This document shows, piece by piece, positions 44,952-54,222 of a stretch of 64,000 nt of DNA. A program made the position numbers and the translations under genes. The notes beneath the pieces are model-generated. The model was not told the DNA's origin, searched no databases, and saw only the letters and a list, made by a program, of their open reading frames with translations. The stretch is from CAWBBA01 sp963741625. GTDB lineage: Bacteria; Desulfobacterota; Desulfomonilia; Desulfomonilales; Desulfomonilaceae. Position 1 is the stretch's first letter. The number at the start of each line of letters is the position of its first letter. The stretch is taken from the NCBI GenBank assembly GCA_963741625.1, contig CAVUIT010000008.1, forward strand, positions 186,001-250,000. Reading direction: 5' to 3'.

Positions 44952-46778
44952 ATGGCTGAGCAAAATACCCACGATGTCAGGTTCCTCATGGGGAACGAGG
45001 CCATCGGACGCGGAATTATCGAGGCAGGCTGCACTGTTGCGGCAGCATATCCCGGCACTCCCTCTTCCGAAGTCCTCGAATCCCTTGTGCGTTGGAAAAA
45101 AGAACTGGGCCACCCCATTTACCTGGAGTGGTCCATCAACGAGAAGGTCGCTTTCGAAGTGGCCTATGGAGCTTCGCTCGCAGGCGCACGTTCCGTCGCG
45201 GTCATGAAGATGGTCGGATTGAATGTGGCTTCTGACCCGTTCATGAGCGCGGCTTACCTGGGGGTTCGTGGTGGGCTCGTTGTGGTCGTGGCCGACGATC
45301 CCGGGCCTCATTCCAGCCAAACTGAGCAAGACAGCCGATTCTTTGGCTGGTTCGCGAAAGTGCCGGTACTGGATCCGAGCACGCCGGCAGAAGCCCTGGA
45401 GATGACCCTCAGGGCCTTTGACCTGTCGGAAAAATACCAGGTGCCCGTGCTGCTGCGACCGTGCCTGAGAGTCTGCCATGCCCGGCAGAACGTATCGCTG
45501 GGAACCCTTCGCGCACCTGCTGACGTGGGACCGTTCAAGAAGAACTGGACCAGATGGGCGGCCATACCACGTTACCGACTTGTCCTCCACGGCGAGTTAA
45601 ATGAAAAGCTGGAGACGATAAAGCGTGAAGTTCCTGAAGCTCGGCCGGTCCTGATATCTCAGGGCTCGGGGAATTCGACGGCATTGATAACCTCGGGTTC
45701 GGTTTCGTCCCACGTGAGGGACATTGTAGCCTCTGATCATCGGCTAAGCAGCGTGGCTGTCTATAAAGTGGATCTGCCCTTTCCCGTCGAAGCCCAAGCC
45801 ATGCAGGAAATCGTGGACACGCATCGTACCACACTTGTTGTGGAAGAGACTTATCCTGTGCTGGAGCTCCAGATTCAGGACCGGCGAAACGTAATGGGCA
45901 GACTTTCCGGGCACGTTCCGCAGCAGGGTGAGCTGACCCCTGAAATTGTGGAGGAGATAATTCTGAAAGCGGTCGGTGAACAGCCAACCGCCGTGCAGCC
46001 TCCCAAGATTAAACCGCGGCGGCCCTCTCTGTGTCCGGGGTGCCCCCATCGCCCCTCTTTCTTCATGATGAGGCAGGTATTCGATCAGGCGATCTTCTCG
46101 GGGGACATCGGGTGTTACACCCTGGGGATCAACATGGGAGCAGTGGACACCTGCCTTTGTATGGGGGCCTCGATAGGCATGGCCGCGGGTCTGGCCCGCA
46201 CTCCACTCGCGAACGGCGAGACCAGAGTTGTGGCCACTATCGGAGATTCCACTTTCTACCATGCAGGCGTTCCGGCCCTCATCAACGCAGTTCATACCGG
46301 TGCCCCATTTGTCCTCATGATCATGGACAATAGCATTGCCGCCATGACAGGAGGTCAACCGACTCCTGCGCACGATTTCTTGGCAGACGGCTCTCCCGGC
46401 GTCGCGATCAGCCTCGAAAGGGTGATTAAAGGGTGTGGTGTCGATTTTCTGGAAGTAGTGGATCCCTATGACCACGCGAGCACGCGAGAAGCGCTGCAAA
46501 AGGCCAAGGACTACACCTTTAGTGAAAACAAGGGCGTTGCGGTAGTCATCACCCGGCGGCCCTGTGTCCGCGCGCCGAATGTGGAACTCTCGTCTGCAAG
46601 GTTCCGGGTCGGCGATGGTTGCGATTTGTGCATGACCTGTGTGAAGGATTTGGAATGCCCGGCATTTCACTTCGTAAAGGAAGACAAGAAGATGAAGATC
46701 GACGCGGATCTATGCGCGGGGTGCGGCTTCTGCGTTCAGATCTGTCCGTCTCAAGCCATTGAGCCTGAAGGACATTGA
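44952..46778 (+). CDS. iorA: Indolepyruvate:ferredoxin oxidoreductase subunit alpha
   Basis: A 608-residue thiamine-pyrophosphate enzyme that oxidatively decarboxylates aryl pyruvates to aryl-acetyl-CoA with ferredoxin; it works in amino-acid fermentation or, reversed, in synthesis. The N-terminal domain has FLMGNEAIGRGIIEAG and AAYPGTPSSEVLE. The TPP domain has CPGCPHRPSFF, GDIGCYTLG and GDSTFYHAGVPALINAVHTG. The C-terminus carries two 4Fe-4S motifs, CDLCMTCVKDLECPAF (slightly altered spacing) and CAGCGFCVQICPSQAI. iorB follows 2 bases later. Length and order match IorA. Confidence 0.96.
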   Translation: MAEQNTHDVRFLMGNEAIGRGIIEAGCTVAAAYPGTPSSEVLESLVRWKKELGHPIYLEWSINEKVAFEVAYGASLAGARSVAVMKMVGLNVASDPFMSAAYLGVRGGLVVVVADDPGPHSSQTEQDSRFFGWFAKVPVLDPSTPAEALEMTLRAFDLSEKYQVPVLLRPCLRVCHARQNVSLGTLRAPADVGPFKKNWTRWAAIPRYRLVLHGELNEKLETIKREVPEARPVLISQGSGNSTALITSGSVSSHVRDIVASDHRLSSVAVYKVDLPFPVEAQAMQEIVDTHRTTLVVEETYPVLELQIQDRRNVMGRLSGHVPQQGELTPEIVEEIILKAVGEQPTAVQPPKIKPRRPSLCPGCPHRPSFFMMRQVFDQAIFSGDIGCYTLGINMGAVDTCLCMGASIGMAAGLARTPLANGETRVVATIGDSTFYHAGVPALINAVHTGAPFVLMIMDNSIAAMTGGQPTPAHDFLADGSPGVAISLERVIKGCGVDFLEVVDPYDHASTREALQKAKDYTFSENKGVAVVITRRPCVRAPNVELSSARFRVGDGCDLCMTCVKDLECPAFHFVKEDKKMKIDADLCAGCGFCVQICPSQAIEPEGH

Positions 46779-46780
46779 TC

Positions 46781-47291
46781 ATGGTTGAACTTGTTCTCTG
46801 CGGGAGAGGTGGCCAGGGAATTGTTTTCCTGACGCGCCAAATAGGCCAGATAGTCACAGCCAAGGGATTAGAAGTAGTTTCCTCCGAGACTCACGGCATG
46901 GCGGTCCGGGGAGGCTCCATCAACAGTCATCTGAGAATAGGCCGCTTTTTCTCACCGCTGATTCGAGCCGGTCACGCGGACTTTCTCCTTTCGCTTGACC
47001 CTTCTGAAACGGCGAACAACAGTCATTATCTGAAACGCGGCGGGGTTACCGTAGAAAATTCCATCTTGCCGGACGGCCTTGGTATAAAACGCGTGGACGC
47101 GGCTGGCCTGGCCAAAAAGCTCGGACGCGTGCAGCTTGAAAATGTGGTTCTGCTGGGATTCGCAGCGACGCTGGATGGCTTTCCGGTCTCCGTGGAGGAC
47201 ATCCGTGAGCACCTCAGCAGTGAAACCAGAGACGCAAGTGAGAAGCATGAACCTCATGGCCCTCGAAGCCGGGATTCAGGCCGCCGCATGA
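46781..47291 (+). CDS. iorB: Indolepyruvate:ferredoxin oxidoreductase subunit beta (frameshifted 3' end)
   Basis: The small subunit of the iorAB complex, related to 2-oxoacid:acceptor oxidoreductase gamma domains. It has the characteristic GRGGQGIVFLTRQIGQ, SSETHGMAVRGGSINSHLRIG and DFLLSLDPSET. The frame runs off at ASEKHEPHGPRSRD to 47305, while the next frame gives VRSMNLMALEAGIQAA and a stop at 47289-47291. One extra base near 47236-47239 (GCAA for GCA) accounts for this. Start ATG at 46781, 2 bases after iorA. Confidence 0.9.
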
Positions 47292-47386
47292 CAAGAGCTT
47301 CTTGAATGCGCGGCAGGGTAGGTGGCCTTCTCCTTGACCTGAGTTCTCAAAAGCCTTACCCTGTATGGAAGTCGTGAGGAGGCAAC

Positions 47387-47647
47387 GTGGGGATTGAGGA
47401 AGTACTATTGGGCCTGGCTGATCGCGTGCTCGATTTCGACGAGGCGTCGCTGGGTCAGCTTCAAGAGAAATACCTAAAGAAAGTCTCGGAGTTTTCACCG
47501 ACTCGGGATTGGGAAAGATCCATCGTAGTATACTTCTTGATCAATTCCGTGCGTGTGAAAAACAAGATTTTCAACGAGAAGGTAAAAGGTTCCGATCCGC
47601 CCGATCCCCCGAGATCCTCAAGAAACACGCTGAAAATAGTTAAATAA
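47387..47647 (+). CDS. Small protein of unknown function downstream of iorAB
   Basis: An 86-residue ORF starting with GTG behind a good GGAGGCAAC ribosome site. The sequence VLLGLADRVLDFDEASLGQLQ then KVSEFSPTRDWERSIVVYFLI suggests a helical domain, followed by a charged tail with SDPPDPPRSSRNTLKIVK. No family is recognised. It lies 96 bases after iorB and may be the last gene of that operon. It could also be a small structural or accessory factor, and there is no evidence for function. Confidence 0.55.
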   Translation: MGIEEVLLGLADRVLDFDEASLGQLQEKYLKKVSEFSPTRDWERSIVVYFLINSVRVKNKIFNEKVKGSDPPDPPRSSRNTLKIVK

Positions 47648-47735
47648 ATGTGATTATTTAACTATTGCAGCAAGAACTGATCGCATCTGATTGACATAAA
47701 TCACGGTTATAAAGGCGGTAAAACCTTTTTTCACC

Positions 47736-47763
47736 TTGATTTTCTTACAAAAAAAAGTATAAT
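47736..47763 (+). promoter_or_regulatory. Sigma-70-type promoter upstream of the Q-rich protein
   Basis: TTGATT (47736-47741) and TATAAT (47758-47763) with a 16-base spacer containing a run of A. The -10 is a perfect consensus. It lies about 100 bp before the ATG at 47866, and an upstream run TTGACATAAATCACG may contribute. Confidence 0.6.
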
Positions 47764-47865
47764 GTGAATCGTGGTATCTGTGGGTAGTTCGAGCGGCAAT
47801 AAAGACTTGTTTGGCACAACAGAGTCGGCGCGCTGCGGACTGCTCTTCTCCAAAGGAGAATCGCT

Positions 47866-49431
47866 ATGCGACGAAGATCGATGGTCCTGATAAGCACAGC
47901 CTTAGGGCTGATGCTGATGGTTGCCCCGGCAGTCGGACAGTGGTCCCCTGGTCAAACCGGCTCTGCCGGCTCTGCCGGCTATGAAGGCTCTACCTTGATG
48001 GAAACGCCTTCCGGGGGGGTCGATCCCAATCAGCCGCCCATTTACTATTCGGACTGGTCTAACTACCTGGACAAGATGCAGCAACAGGGCGGGTATTATT
48101 CGGTAACGGGTAACTATCCGGGTTCGGCTCCGGTGACGAGCTATTATCCAGCGTCTGAGTACAGTGGAGCTACATCGCAGCAGGCCGGACCGGGTCAGTC
48201 AAACATATATTACAATCCCTCCGAATATTACTCGAACCAAGGGGCCGCGGCCTACCAGGCTCCGCAAGTCCAGACTTATCAGGCCCCGCAAGTCCAGACA
48301 TATCAGGCTCCAAGTGGGGGCGGCCAAGCTGTCACCGGTGGCCAACAGGGCACCCCGGCTACGGGCAAGAAACGGCGACTGAGCGCCAAACAGCGACGCG
48401 GCGCTCAGGCCCAACAGCAGGCTGCTTACCAGCAGAGCCCATATCAGCAGTCCCAACAACAAGTAGACCCCCAAGCTTATGCCCAGCAGCAAGCTTATCA
48501 ACAGCAATTGCAGGCTTATCAACAACAGCAGGCCAATCAGCAGCAGCAAGCCGGATATCCTCAGCAACAAGCCTATCCCCAGCAAGCCGGATATCCCCAG
48601 CAGCAGGCTTATCAACAACAGCCCGGCGCGAATCCTGCGGGCCAGGAAGGCTATTATCAACAGCAGGGCTACGGGCAGCAAACTCCGCAGCAGGCTGTGC
48701 AACCTCAGGCGGGAGATGCGCAAGGACCTATGAGCTCGGACCCGATGGTGCAGGCTGCCCAGCAGAAGGCTTATGAGAGAGCGGTGGCCCGGCAGCGTGC
48801 GGCTGAACTGGCTGCTCAGCAGCAGGCCGCGACCCAGGAGCTGACGCAGGCTCAACAGCAGTTTAATATGGCCCAGCAGAGGGTTAGGGAACAAGAGGTT
48901 AAGCAGAAGGCCCTGCAGGCCGAGTACCACAAGAAGGCTGTTGGCGAGGCTTATGATAGCTTGCGAGTGGCCCAACAAAGGTATTACGAACTCATGGGAG
49001 TTTCCGGAGACAGCGGCAGGCCTACTCAGTCAGGCTACCAGGCGCGAGCAGTCCCTCAAGCTCAGGGCCAGCAGCAGGCGCTTCAGTATCCGCAAATGGC
49101 CCCAGGCCAGCAGGCTCAGCCTCAGGCCCAGCAGCAGTACGGTCAACCGGGCGCTCCCCCCGCGTATCAAGGAGGACAGGTACAGTATGCCGGGCCAGCT
49201 CCGGCCGCGGCCGGCCCTATGCCCACCCCGCAGGGCGTCACCCCTTTGCAGGCCCCACCGGGTCAGGCGACTCCATTGCGAGTGCAGGGTCAACAGCAAC
49301 AGCAGGCTGACAGCGGAAGCGGTTTTTGGTCGACTCTCAAGGAGATTTTCTCTTCCCCTACAACGGTTGGCCCCGCCCAAAATCCACGCAGCATGTTCGA
49401 CGGTCGCGGCAAGAGCAGGTACAGCGACTAA
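47866..49431 (+). CDS. Exported Gln/Tyr/Pro/Ala-rich low-complexity protein
   Basis: A 521-residue protein with a signal peptide (MVLISTALGLMLMVAPAVG). Most of the mature part is low-complexity. Residues about 100-155 are Tyr/Ser/Gly-rich and include two tandem TYQAPQVQ units. A basic patch KKRRLSAKQRRG follows. Residues about 180-290 are repeats of QQQAYQQQ, QQAGYPQQQ and similar. A more ordered helical stretch rich in Ala, Gln, Arg and Glu (about 300-370, for example RQRAAELAAQQQA and FNMAQQRVREQEVKQKAL) looks like a coiled coil. A second Q/P-rich tail ends GFWSTLKEIFSSP. It resembles prion-like or surface-structural sequences, with no known family. It stands alone with its own promoter and terminator. 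Confidence 0.8.
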   Translation: MRRRSMVLISTALGLMLMVAPAVGQWSPGQTGSAGSAGYEGSTLMETPSGGVDPNQPPIYYSDWSNYLDKMQQQGGYYSVTGNYPGSAPVTSYYPASEYSGATSQQAGPGQSNIYYNPSEYYSNQGAAAYQAPQVQTYQAPQVQTYQAPSGGGQAVTGGQQGTPATGKKRRLSAKQRRGAQAQQQAAYQQSPYQQSQQQVDPQAYAQQQAYQQQLQAYQQQQANQQQQAGYPQQQAYPQQAGYPQQQAYQQQPGANPAGQEGYYQQQGYGQQTPQQAVQPQAGDAQGPMSSDPMVQAAQQKAYERAVARQRAAELAAQQQAATQELTQAQQQFNMAQQRVREQEVKQKALQAEYHKKAVGEAYDSLRVAQQRYYELMGVSGDSGRPTQSGYQARAVPQAQGQQQALQYPQMAPGQQAQPQAQQQYGQPGAPPAYQGGQVQYAGPAPAAAGPMPTPQGVTPLQAPPGQATPLRVQGQQQQQADSGSGFWSTLKEIFSSPTTVGPAQNPRSMFDGRGKSRYSD

Positions 49432-49816
49432 CCCTGATGAAACGATGAGTTTGAGAAGTCCGGTCTTTGGGCCGGACTTTTTTGTTCTATCGTGATTCTC
49501 AAAAGTAATGATCAACTCTGAAGAGCGATCTCTCGAAATTTGTAGTCCCGCGGGACGCGGGACCTCTGTGCCGGTGCACAATACGCAAATAAGTTGACCA
49601 GTTTGGCCCGCGAGGCACCCCTAGGCCTACCGATTCTTCGCAGCGCGGCTATTGGAAAATTTCAAAGCTTTTGGCAAAGGCTGTAACTGCGGAAACTGGT
49701 GTGGAATAGCGATGCGCTTTCTAACAAGCGATACTAACCTACGGTCAAAGAAGAGGATTTCATCAGGGATGGCGGGTACCCCGCGGCACGCGGGGCCGCC
49801 CCCAGTTTGATTGATT
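49432..49816. other. Intergenic region with terminator and GC hairpins
   Basis: It holds the Q-rich gene terminator (49457-49483), a TCCCGCGGGACGCGGGA palindrome near 49546, and CCCCGCGGCACGCGGGG near 49779. No gene. Confidence 0.6.
49457..49483 (+). terminator. Rho-independent terminator of the Q-rich gene
   Basis: AGTCCGG and CCGGACT pair around TCTTTGGG and are followed directly by a run of six T, 25 bases after the stop. The form is canonical. Confidence 0.88.
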
Positions 49817-51613
49817 CTATGAGCCCTCTCCAACTTCCTGTTGTTGATGATAAGTCTTCTGAATCATGTCATTGAGGAAGCGCTCAGGGTTCTGGATTGC
49901 TTCTCGAGGAATGGTGAATTCGTGCTCTTTGGTTCGCTCCATCACGAGCTTTAGACCATGATGATAGTTCTGGAAAATCTTGCGGCACACTATCAGAGCT
50001 TCTTCTGAACCGTTCAGCACCAACCCGATCAACTCCTGGAGAGCATCTTCGGAGAATCGTATCCTGAGACCGTAGAGGCCCTCAAACTCCTTCTCAAAGG
50101 CATGGATCTCCTGCTCCACTTTGATGAAGCGCTTGTAAACCGTTTCAGGGGTGAGGCCCTGTTTCATGCACGCATCCACAATTAGGTCCAGCGCCCATCC
50201 GTTAGCGGATTTGCCGCAGGCTTTTTCGAACTCCGCGCACCTCGCTTGGAGTTCCTCGAGGAGTTCGGCCCTCTCATGCGCGTCAACCTGGTCGAAAACC
50301 TCATATTTGGAAGGATGGGAGTCGTCCTCCAAGAATTCCTGGAGAAACTTTCTTGGGTCGTCAACCAGCTCCTCGGTGACGGCCAAACGGGTGATCTCCG
50401 TTGACGGGAGCATCCTTTCAAAGCCCACGAGGACCTTCTCCATCACGCTTATAAGCGCCCGTGCCCCGGTTTTCTCCTTGTGAGCCGACGCAGCCAACTT
50501 CGCCAGGGCCTCGTCGGTGAAACGGATGTCTATGCCATAGGCCTTGAAGTCCTGTTTCTTCGCGGTTACAACCGAGGAATACCTGTTTTTCAATATCTTG
50601 TACAGGTCTTGCTCATCCAGATCGTCCAGCACGGCGATGACAGGGAGGCGTCCCACAAATTCCGATTCAAAACCGTACTCTATCAGGTCCTCTGACTTGA
50701 CCTCACGCAAAAGGTCGGTCCTATTTTCCTTCACTTTGAGGCTTGCGCCGAAGCCCAACCCCTTACGGGACATTCGTTTGGAGACTATTTCATCGAGCCC
50801 ATTAAAGGCGCCTGACACGATAAAAAGGATGTCCCGGGTGTTTATTGTCCGCTTCAGCCGCTTGCCGGTTTTTTGGAAATGGGCTGCCGCCTCCATGAGA
50901 GACACCGGATCATGAGCTACCTTCAGGTCTACCTCGGTCTCCTCCATCGGCTTGAGAAGGTTTCTCTGGACCCCCGTTCGAGATACATCAATCCCGATTA
51001 TATTTCCCGAAGAGGCTATCTTGTCGATTTCATCTATATATATGATCCCGTACTGCGCCTTTTCAATGTCACCGTCCGCTTCCTGAACCAGGTCGCGGAC
51101 AAGATCCTCCACATCGCCCCCAACATAGCCCGTTTCGCTGAACTTTGTTGCATCACCCTTCACGAAAGGGACGCCTATCTTTCGGGCGATTAGCTTAATT
51201 AGATACGTCTTTCCCACGCCGGTCGGGCCTATGAGGATCATGTTACTCTTGATCCTCCCGATTCCCTCGCGATCTTCGCTTTCGCCTTTTTGCTGAAAGT
51301 AGCGAATTCGGTTGAAATGGGTGCATATCTTGGTTGCAAGCATTTCTTTAGCTGAATCCTGGCGAATTACAAAACGGTCCAAGTAGTCGTGAAGTTCCGC
51401 GGGCTTCATATCGAAGCGGACATGGGAAGGTTCGGTATCCTGTTTGATCGTTTCCCCCCCGCCCGTTTCCTCCACGCCGGGCCATGGACCAATCTGAGTC
51501 CCCATAACCCGTATACGGTTGCCGTATTTGTTTGCCAGAAACTCATTTATCTCTTTCTCGATCTCTTTCGGATCCGGCAGATTTGATCCTATGGTTTCAT
51601 CTTTGTCGTTCAT
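49817..51613 (-). CDS. ClpX-like AAA+ ATPase without the zinc-binding domain
   Basis: A 598-residue AAA+ unfoldase. Walker A GPTGVGKTYLIKLIA, pore loop ETGYVGGDVEDL, Walker B GIIYIDEIDKIA, SRTGVQRNLLKPMEETE and GFESEFVGRLPVIAVL match ClpX, and a LGFGA loop stands where ClpX has the ClpP-binding IGFGA. The ClpX N-terminal four-cysteine zinc domain is absent, replaced by PKEIEKEINEFLANKYGNRI. A C-terminal extension (about residues 440-598) with coiled-coil helices has no equivalent in ClpX. The ATG at 51613 is chosen because GGAAGGG precedes it; in-frame ATGs at 51646 and 51787 would extend it. It stands alone; no clpP is nearby. Confidence 0.88.
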   Translation of the reverse strand: MNDKDETIGSNLPDPKEIEKEINEFLANKYGNRIRVMGTQIGPWPGVEETGGGETIKQDTEPSHVRFDMKPAELHDYLDRFVIRQDSAKEMLATKICTHFNRIRYFQQKGESEDREGIGRIKSNMILIGPTGVGKTYLIKLIARKIGVPFVKGDATKFSETGYVGGDVEDLVRDLVQEADGDIEKAQYGIIYIDEIDKIASSGNIIGIDVSRTGVQRNLLKPMEETEVDLKVAHDPVSLMEAAAHFQKTGKRLKRTINTRDILFIVSGAFNGLDEIVSKRMSRKGLGFGASLKVKENRTDLLREVKSEDLIEYGFESEFVGRLPVIAVLDDLDEQDLYKILKNRYSSVVTAKKQDFKAYGIDIRFTDEALAKLAASAHKEKTGARALISVMEKVLVGFERMLPSTEITRLAVTEELVDDPRKFLQEFLEDDSHPSKYEVFDQVDAHERAELLEELQARCAEFEKACGKSANGWALDLIVDACMKQGLTPETVYKRFIKVEQEIHAFEKEFEGLYGLRIRFSEDALQELIGLVLNGSEEALIVCRKIFQNYHHGLKLVMERTKEHEFTIPREAIQNPERFLNDMIQKTYHQQQEVGEGS

Positions 51614-51857
51614 GATCTCGACCCTTCCTAAGTCCAAAGCTCCCATTTTTCTGTATTCTACCTTGGTTTCTAATATATGTATTGAGTCCAGAAAGGTCAA
51701 TCCTGTCTCGACTCCCTCAGCAATTCTGTTGTAAGGTGAGCGTCTCGCGGGACGGAAAAGGAAAGGGTGAAGGTGATTCTCACGCAAGGCATCCGCTCGC
51801 GAAACTCAATGGATTGCGCTATAGATTCTTAAACTGCCTCAGACCAAGGCAAGGTCG

Positions 51858-53240
51858 ATGCGAGCCTATCTGAAAACCTTAATCAAGAAAGGGCCTGTTC
51901 CACTCGTGAAATGGGGACAGGTCCTCTACAATTTGCTACCTCCCTCCGTCAGGTACGGCAAGGAGTGGAACGAAGCCGTTGCTTTGCTCATGGAAAGTGA
52001 ACACTGGGACGAAGAAGCTCTGGTCAAATACCAGGAAGAGCGCCTGGAATGTCTCATGCATCACTGTTATGAGAATGTCCCTTATTATAGGGAGATTTTC
52101 CGGCAACATGACCTGAAACCTCAGGACATTCAGAGCATAGATGATCTGAAGAAGCTTCCGACACTCGACAAAGAGACGGTTATAAAGCGAAAGAACGACC
52201 TCCTTGCAACCAATATAGCGGCTTTTGGGAAAAACCCGGCCCATACCAGCGGTAGTAGCGGGACGCCCCTGGATTTTTATATGGACAAAAGCACACGGCC
52301 TACAGAAAGAGCATTGGTCCTGCGGCATCTCCTGTGGTTGGGATACAAGAAGGGAGACAGAACAGCTCTGTTCAAAGGCCTTCCTTTGGCCGATCCGACA
52401 AAGTTCTCTCAGTATTTGCCCGGCTCCAGGGAGCTTAGGTTCTCTTTTCAGAATGTAGACCACAAGCGCCTTGAATCGATGGTGGATGAACTTGAAAGAT
52501 TCAAGCCCGCGTTCATAAATGCATGGCCTTCCTGCCTGTACGTCCTTGCCAAATGGATGGAGAGAAATGGGCGATCCATACCGCCGCCAAAATATATAGT
52601 AACCTCCTCGGAGAATCAGTATCCCCACATTCGTGAAAAAATAGAACGCGTTTTCAGGTCCAAGATAATAGATTGGTACGGCCAGGAAGAATGCTGTGCA
52701 ACAGCGATCCAGTGCGAGCGCGCACAGGGATACCACATACAGATGGAGATGGGTATAGTTGAATTGGTTCCCAGGCGACAAGGCTGCTGGGAAATTGTAG
52801 GTACTTGCCTTCACAACCTAGTTATGCCGTTCATTCGATACAAAACGGGTGACCTGGCTGTGAAAGGCGAAGGGCATTGCCCTTGTGGAAAAAACTACCC
52901 GACAATCCAGGAGATAATAGGCAGGGAGATCGCTTTTGTTTTAACCCCGGAAAAGAATATGGTTTCCCCTCTCATATTGCATTTTTCCTTTTACAACTTG
53001 GATGAAATAAAAGAGGCGCAGATCATCCAGGAAGACCTGAACACTCTGAGAATAATGATTGTCCCGTGGAACGGGATTTCCCACAAGACAAAGGAGAGGC
53101 TGTTGCAGGAGCTGCGGATGCGCCTGGGGTCGCCGAGCATGAAGCTGATCCTCCAGGAAATGGGGAGCATTCCTTGTAAAGAGGGATGTTACAAGAAGCC
53201 ATTTCTCGTCTCGCACGTTGAGTTGGACAAATATTTGTAG
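51858..53240 (+). CDS. Adenylate-forming ligase, PaaK/CapK-like
   Basis: A 460-residue acyl-adenylate enzyme of the phenylacetate-CoA ligase-like family, which also includes CapK capsule proteins. Features are VPYYREIFRQHDLKPQDIQSI, the phosphate-binding TSGSSGTPLDFYMD, the adenine-binding YGQEECCATAIQ, RYKTGDLAV and a cysteine pair in GHCPCGKNYP followed by IGRE. The C-terminal region (KEGCYKKPFLVSH) has the Lys expected to catalyse. The substrate acid is unknown. A 2-hydroxyacid dehydrogenase gene follows after 11 bases, so they form an operon. Confidence 0.88.
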   Translation: MRAYLKTLIKKGPVPLVKWGQVLYNLLPPSVRYGKEWNEAVALLMESEHWDEEALVKYQEERLECLMHHCYENVPYYREIFRQHDLKPQDIQSIDDLKKLPTLDKETVIKRKNDLLATNIAAFGKNPAHTSGSSGTPLDFYMDKSTRPTERALVLRHLLWLGYKKGDRTALFKGLPLADPTKFSQYLPGSRELRFSFQNVDHKRLESMVDELERFKPAFINAWPSCLYVLAKWMERNGRSIPPPKYIVTSSENQYPHIREKIERVFRSKIIDWYGQEECCATAIQCERAQGYHIQMEMGIVELVPRRQGCWEIVGTCLHNLVMPFIRYKTGDLAVKGEGHCPCGKNYPTIQEIIGREIAFVLTPEKNMVSPLILHFSFYNLDEIKEAQIIQEDLNTLRIMIVPWNGISHKTKERLLQELRMRLGSPSMKLILQEMGSIPCKEGCYKKPFLVSHVELDKYL

Positions 53241-53251
53241 ATGGATGCACA

Positions 53252-54203
53252 ATGAAGATTCTTTTTTGCGGTGAAACATTTCCCGTAGCGCCCCCTATGC
53301 TGAGGGGGCTCCTTCCGGACGAGGAGATCCTTGCGTCCCCGGTCGGGCAGGTCACAAAACAAGGAATGACAGTCGACGTCATCATTCCTCTTATGCACCG
53401 CCTGGAGCATGAGCTGATCGCAGGCACGACGGCTCGGTTGATTCATCAGTGGGGCGTAGGACTCGAAGGAGTTGACATTCCCGCGGCAACCGCCCGAGGT
53501 ATCCTCGTGTGCAATGTGCCGGGAGACGCGACAGCTAATGCCGATTCCACTGCGGAGCACGCGGTCTTTCTCATGATGGGTCTGGCAAGGCGTATACAAG
53601 AATGCTTCGGGGCTTTTCAGAAAGGCCTCTGGGGGGCTCCTGCTGGGTGAGGCTCTCTTTGGTAACACCGCGCTGATTGTGGGGTTGGGGCGGGTGGGGA
53701 AAGCCCTCGCACGCAAGCTGACAGCACTCGGCATGACGGTGGAGGCGATCAGGCGCATTCCCGACCCTGAGACGGAAACGACCCTCGGTGTTACAAGGAC
53801 CGCGGACCTATCAGGTATATTAGACATGGCATCAAGAGCGGACTTTGTCATTTCAACCATTACGCTCACCGAAGAAACCAGGGGCCTTTTCGATAGGAAA
53901 TTGTTCCAATCAATGAAAAAGACCGCGTTTGTAATCAACGTGTCCAGGGGCCCCGTAGTGGACGAACATGATTTGCTACAAGCACTCGATGAAAGGATAA
54001 TCGCGGGCGCGGGATTGGACGTTTACTCACGTGAGCCGCTCGAGCCAACTAGTCCGCTTTTATCCAGAGACGATGTCTTCGCCACTCCACATGTTGCCGG
54101 AGCGACGAGGCAAAATTACGAGGGTATCGCTCGAATTCTTGCCGACAATATATTGCTCTTCAAGGCGGGTAAGGCACCCCGCTTCTGTGTGAATGCGGGA
54201 TAA
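53252..54203 (+). CDS. D-isomer-specific 2-hydroxyacid dehydrogenase (frameshifted)
   Basis: An NAD(P)-dependent dehydrogenase of about 317 residues. The catalytic domain starts ILFCGETFPVAPPMLRG. The first frame ends after GLWGAPAG at 53650 and the next resumes at EALFGNTALIVGLGRVGKAL, with the NAD-binding GxGxxG. The catalytic Arg is in INVSRGPVVDE, Glu in YSREPLEP and His in ATPHVAGATRQN. One extra G in a GGG run near 53644-53647 explains the break. It may reduce a 2-keto acid or phosphoglycerate-type substrate. It is cotranscribed with the PaaK-like ligase. Confidence 0.85.
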
Positions 54204-54222
54204 ACAACGAGCTGCGGTGGCT

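Noticed and set aside
45744..46670. 308-residue minus-strand open frame within iorA
   Set aside because: Shadow of iorA, which is intact and conserved on the plus strand.
48199..48978. 259-residue leucine-rich open frame on the minus strand inside the Q-rich gene
   Set aside because: It is the complement of CAG/CAA-rich repeats, which gives Leu-rich sequence without stops. No ribosome site, and the plus-strand gene has promoter, signal peptide and terminator.
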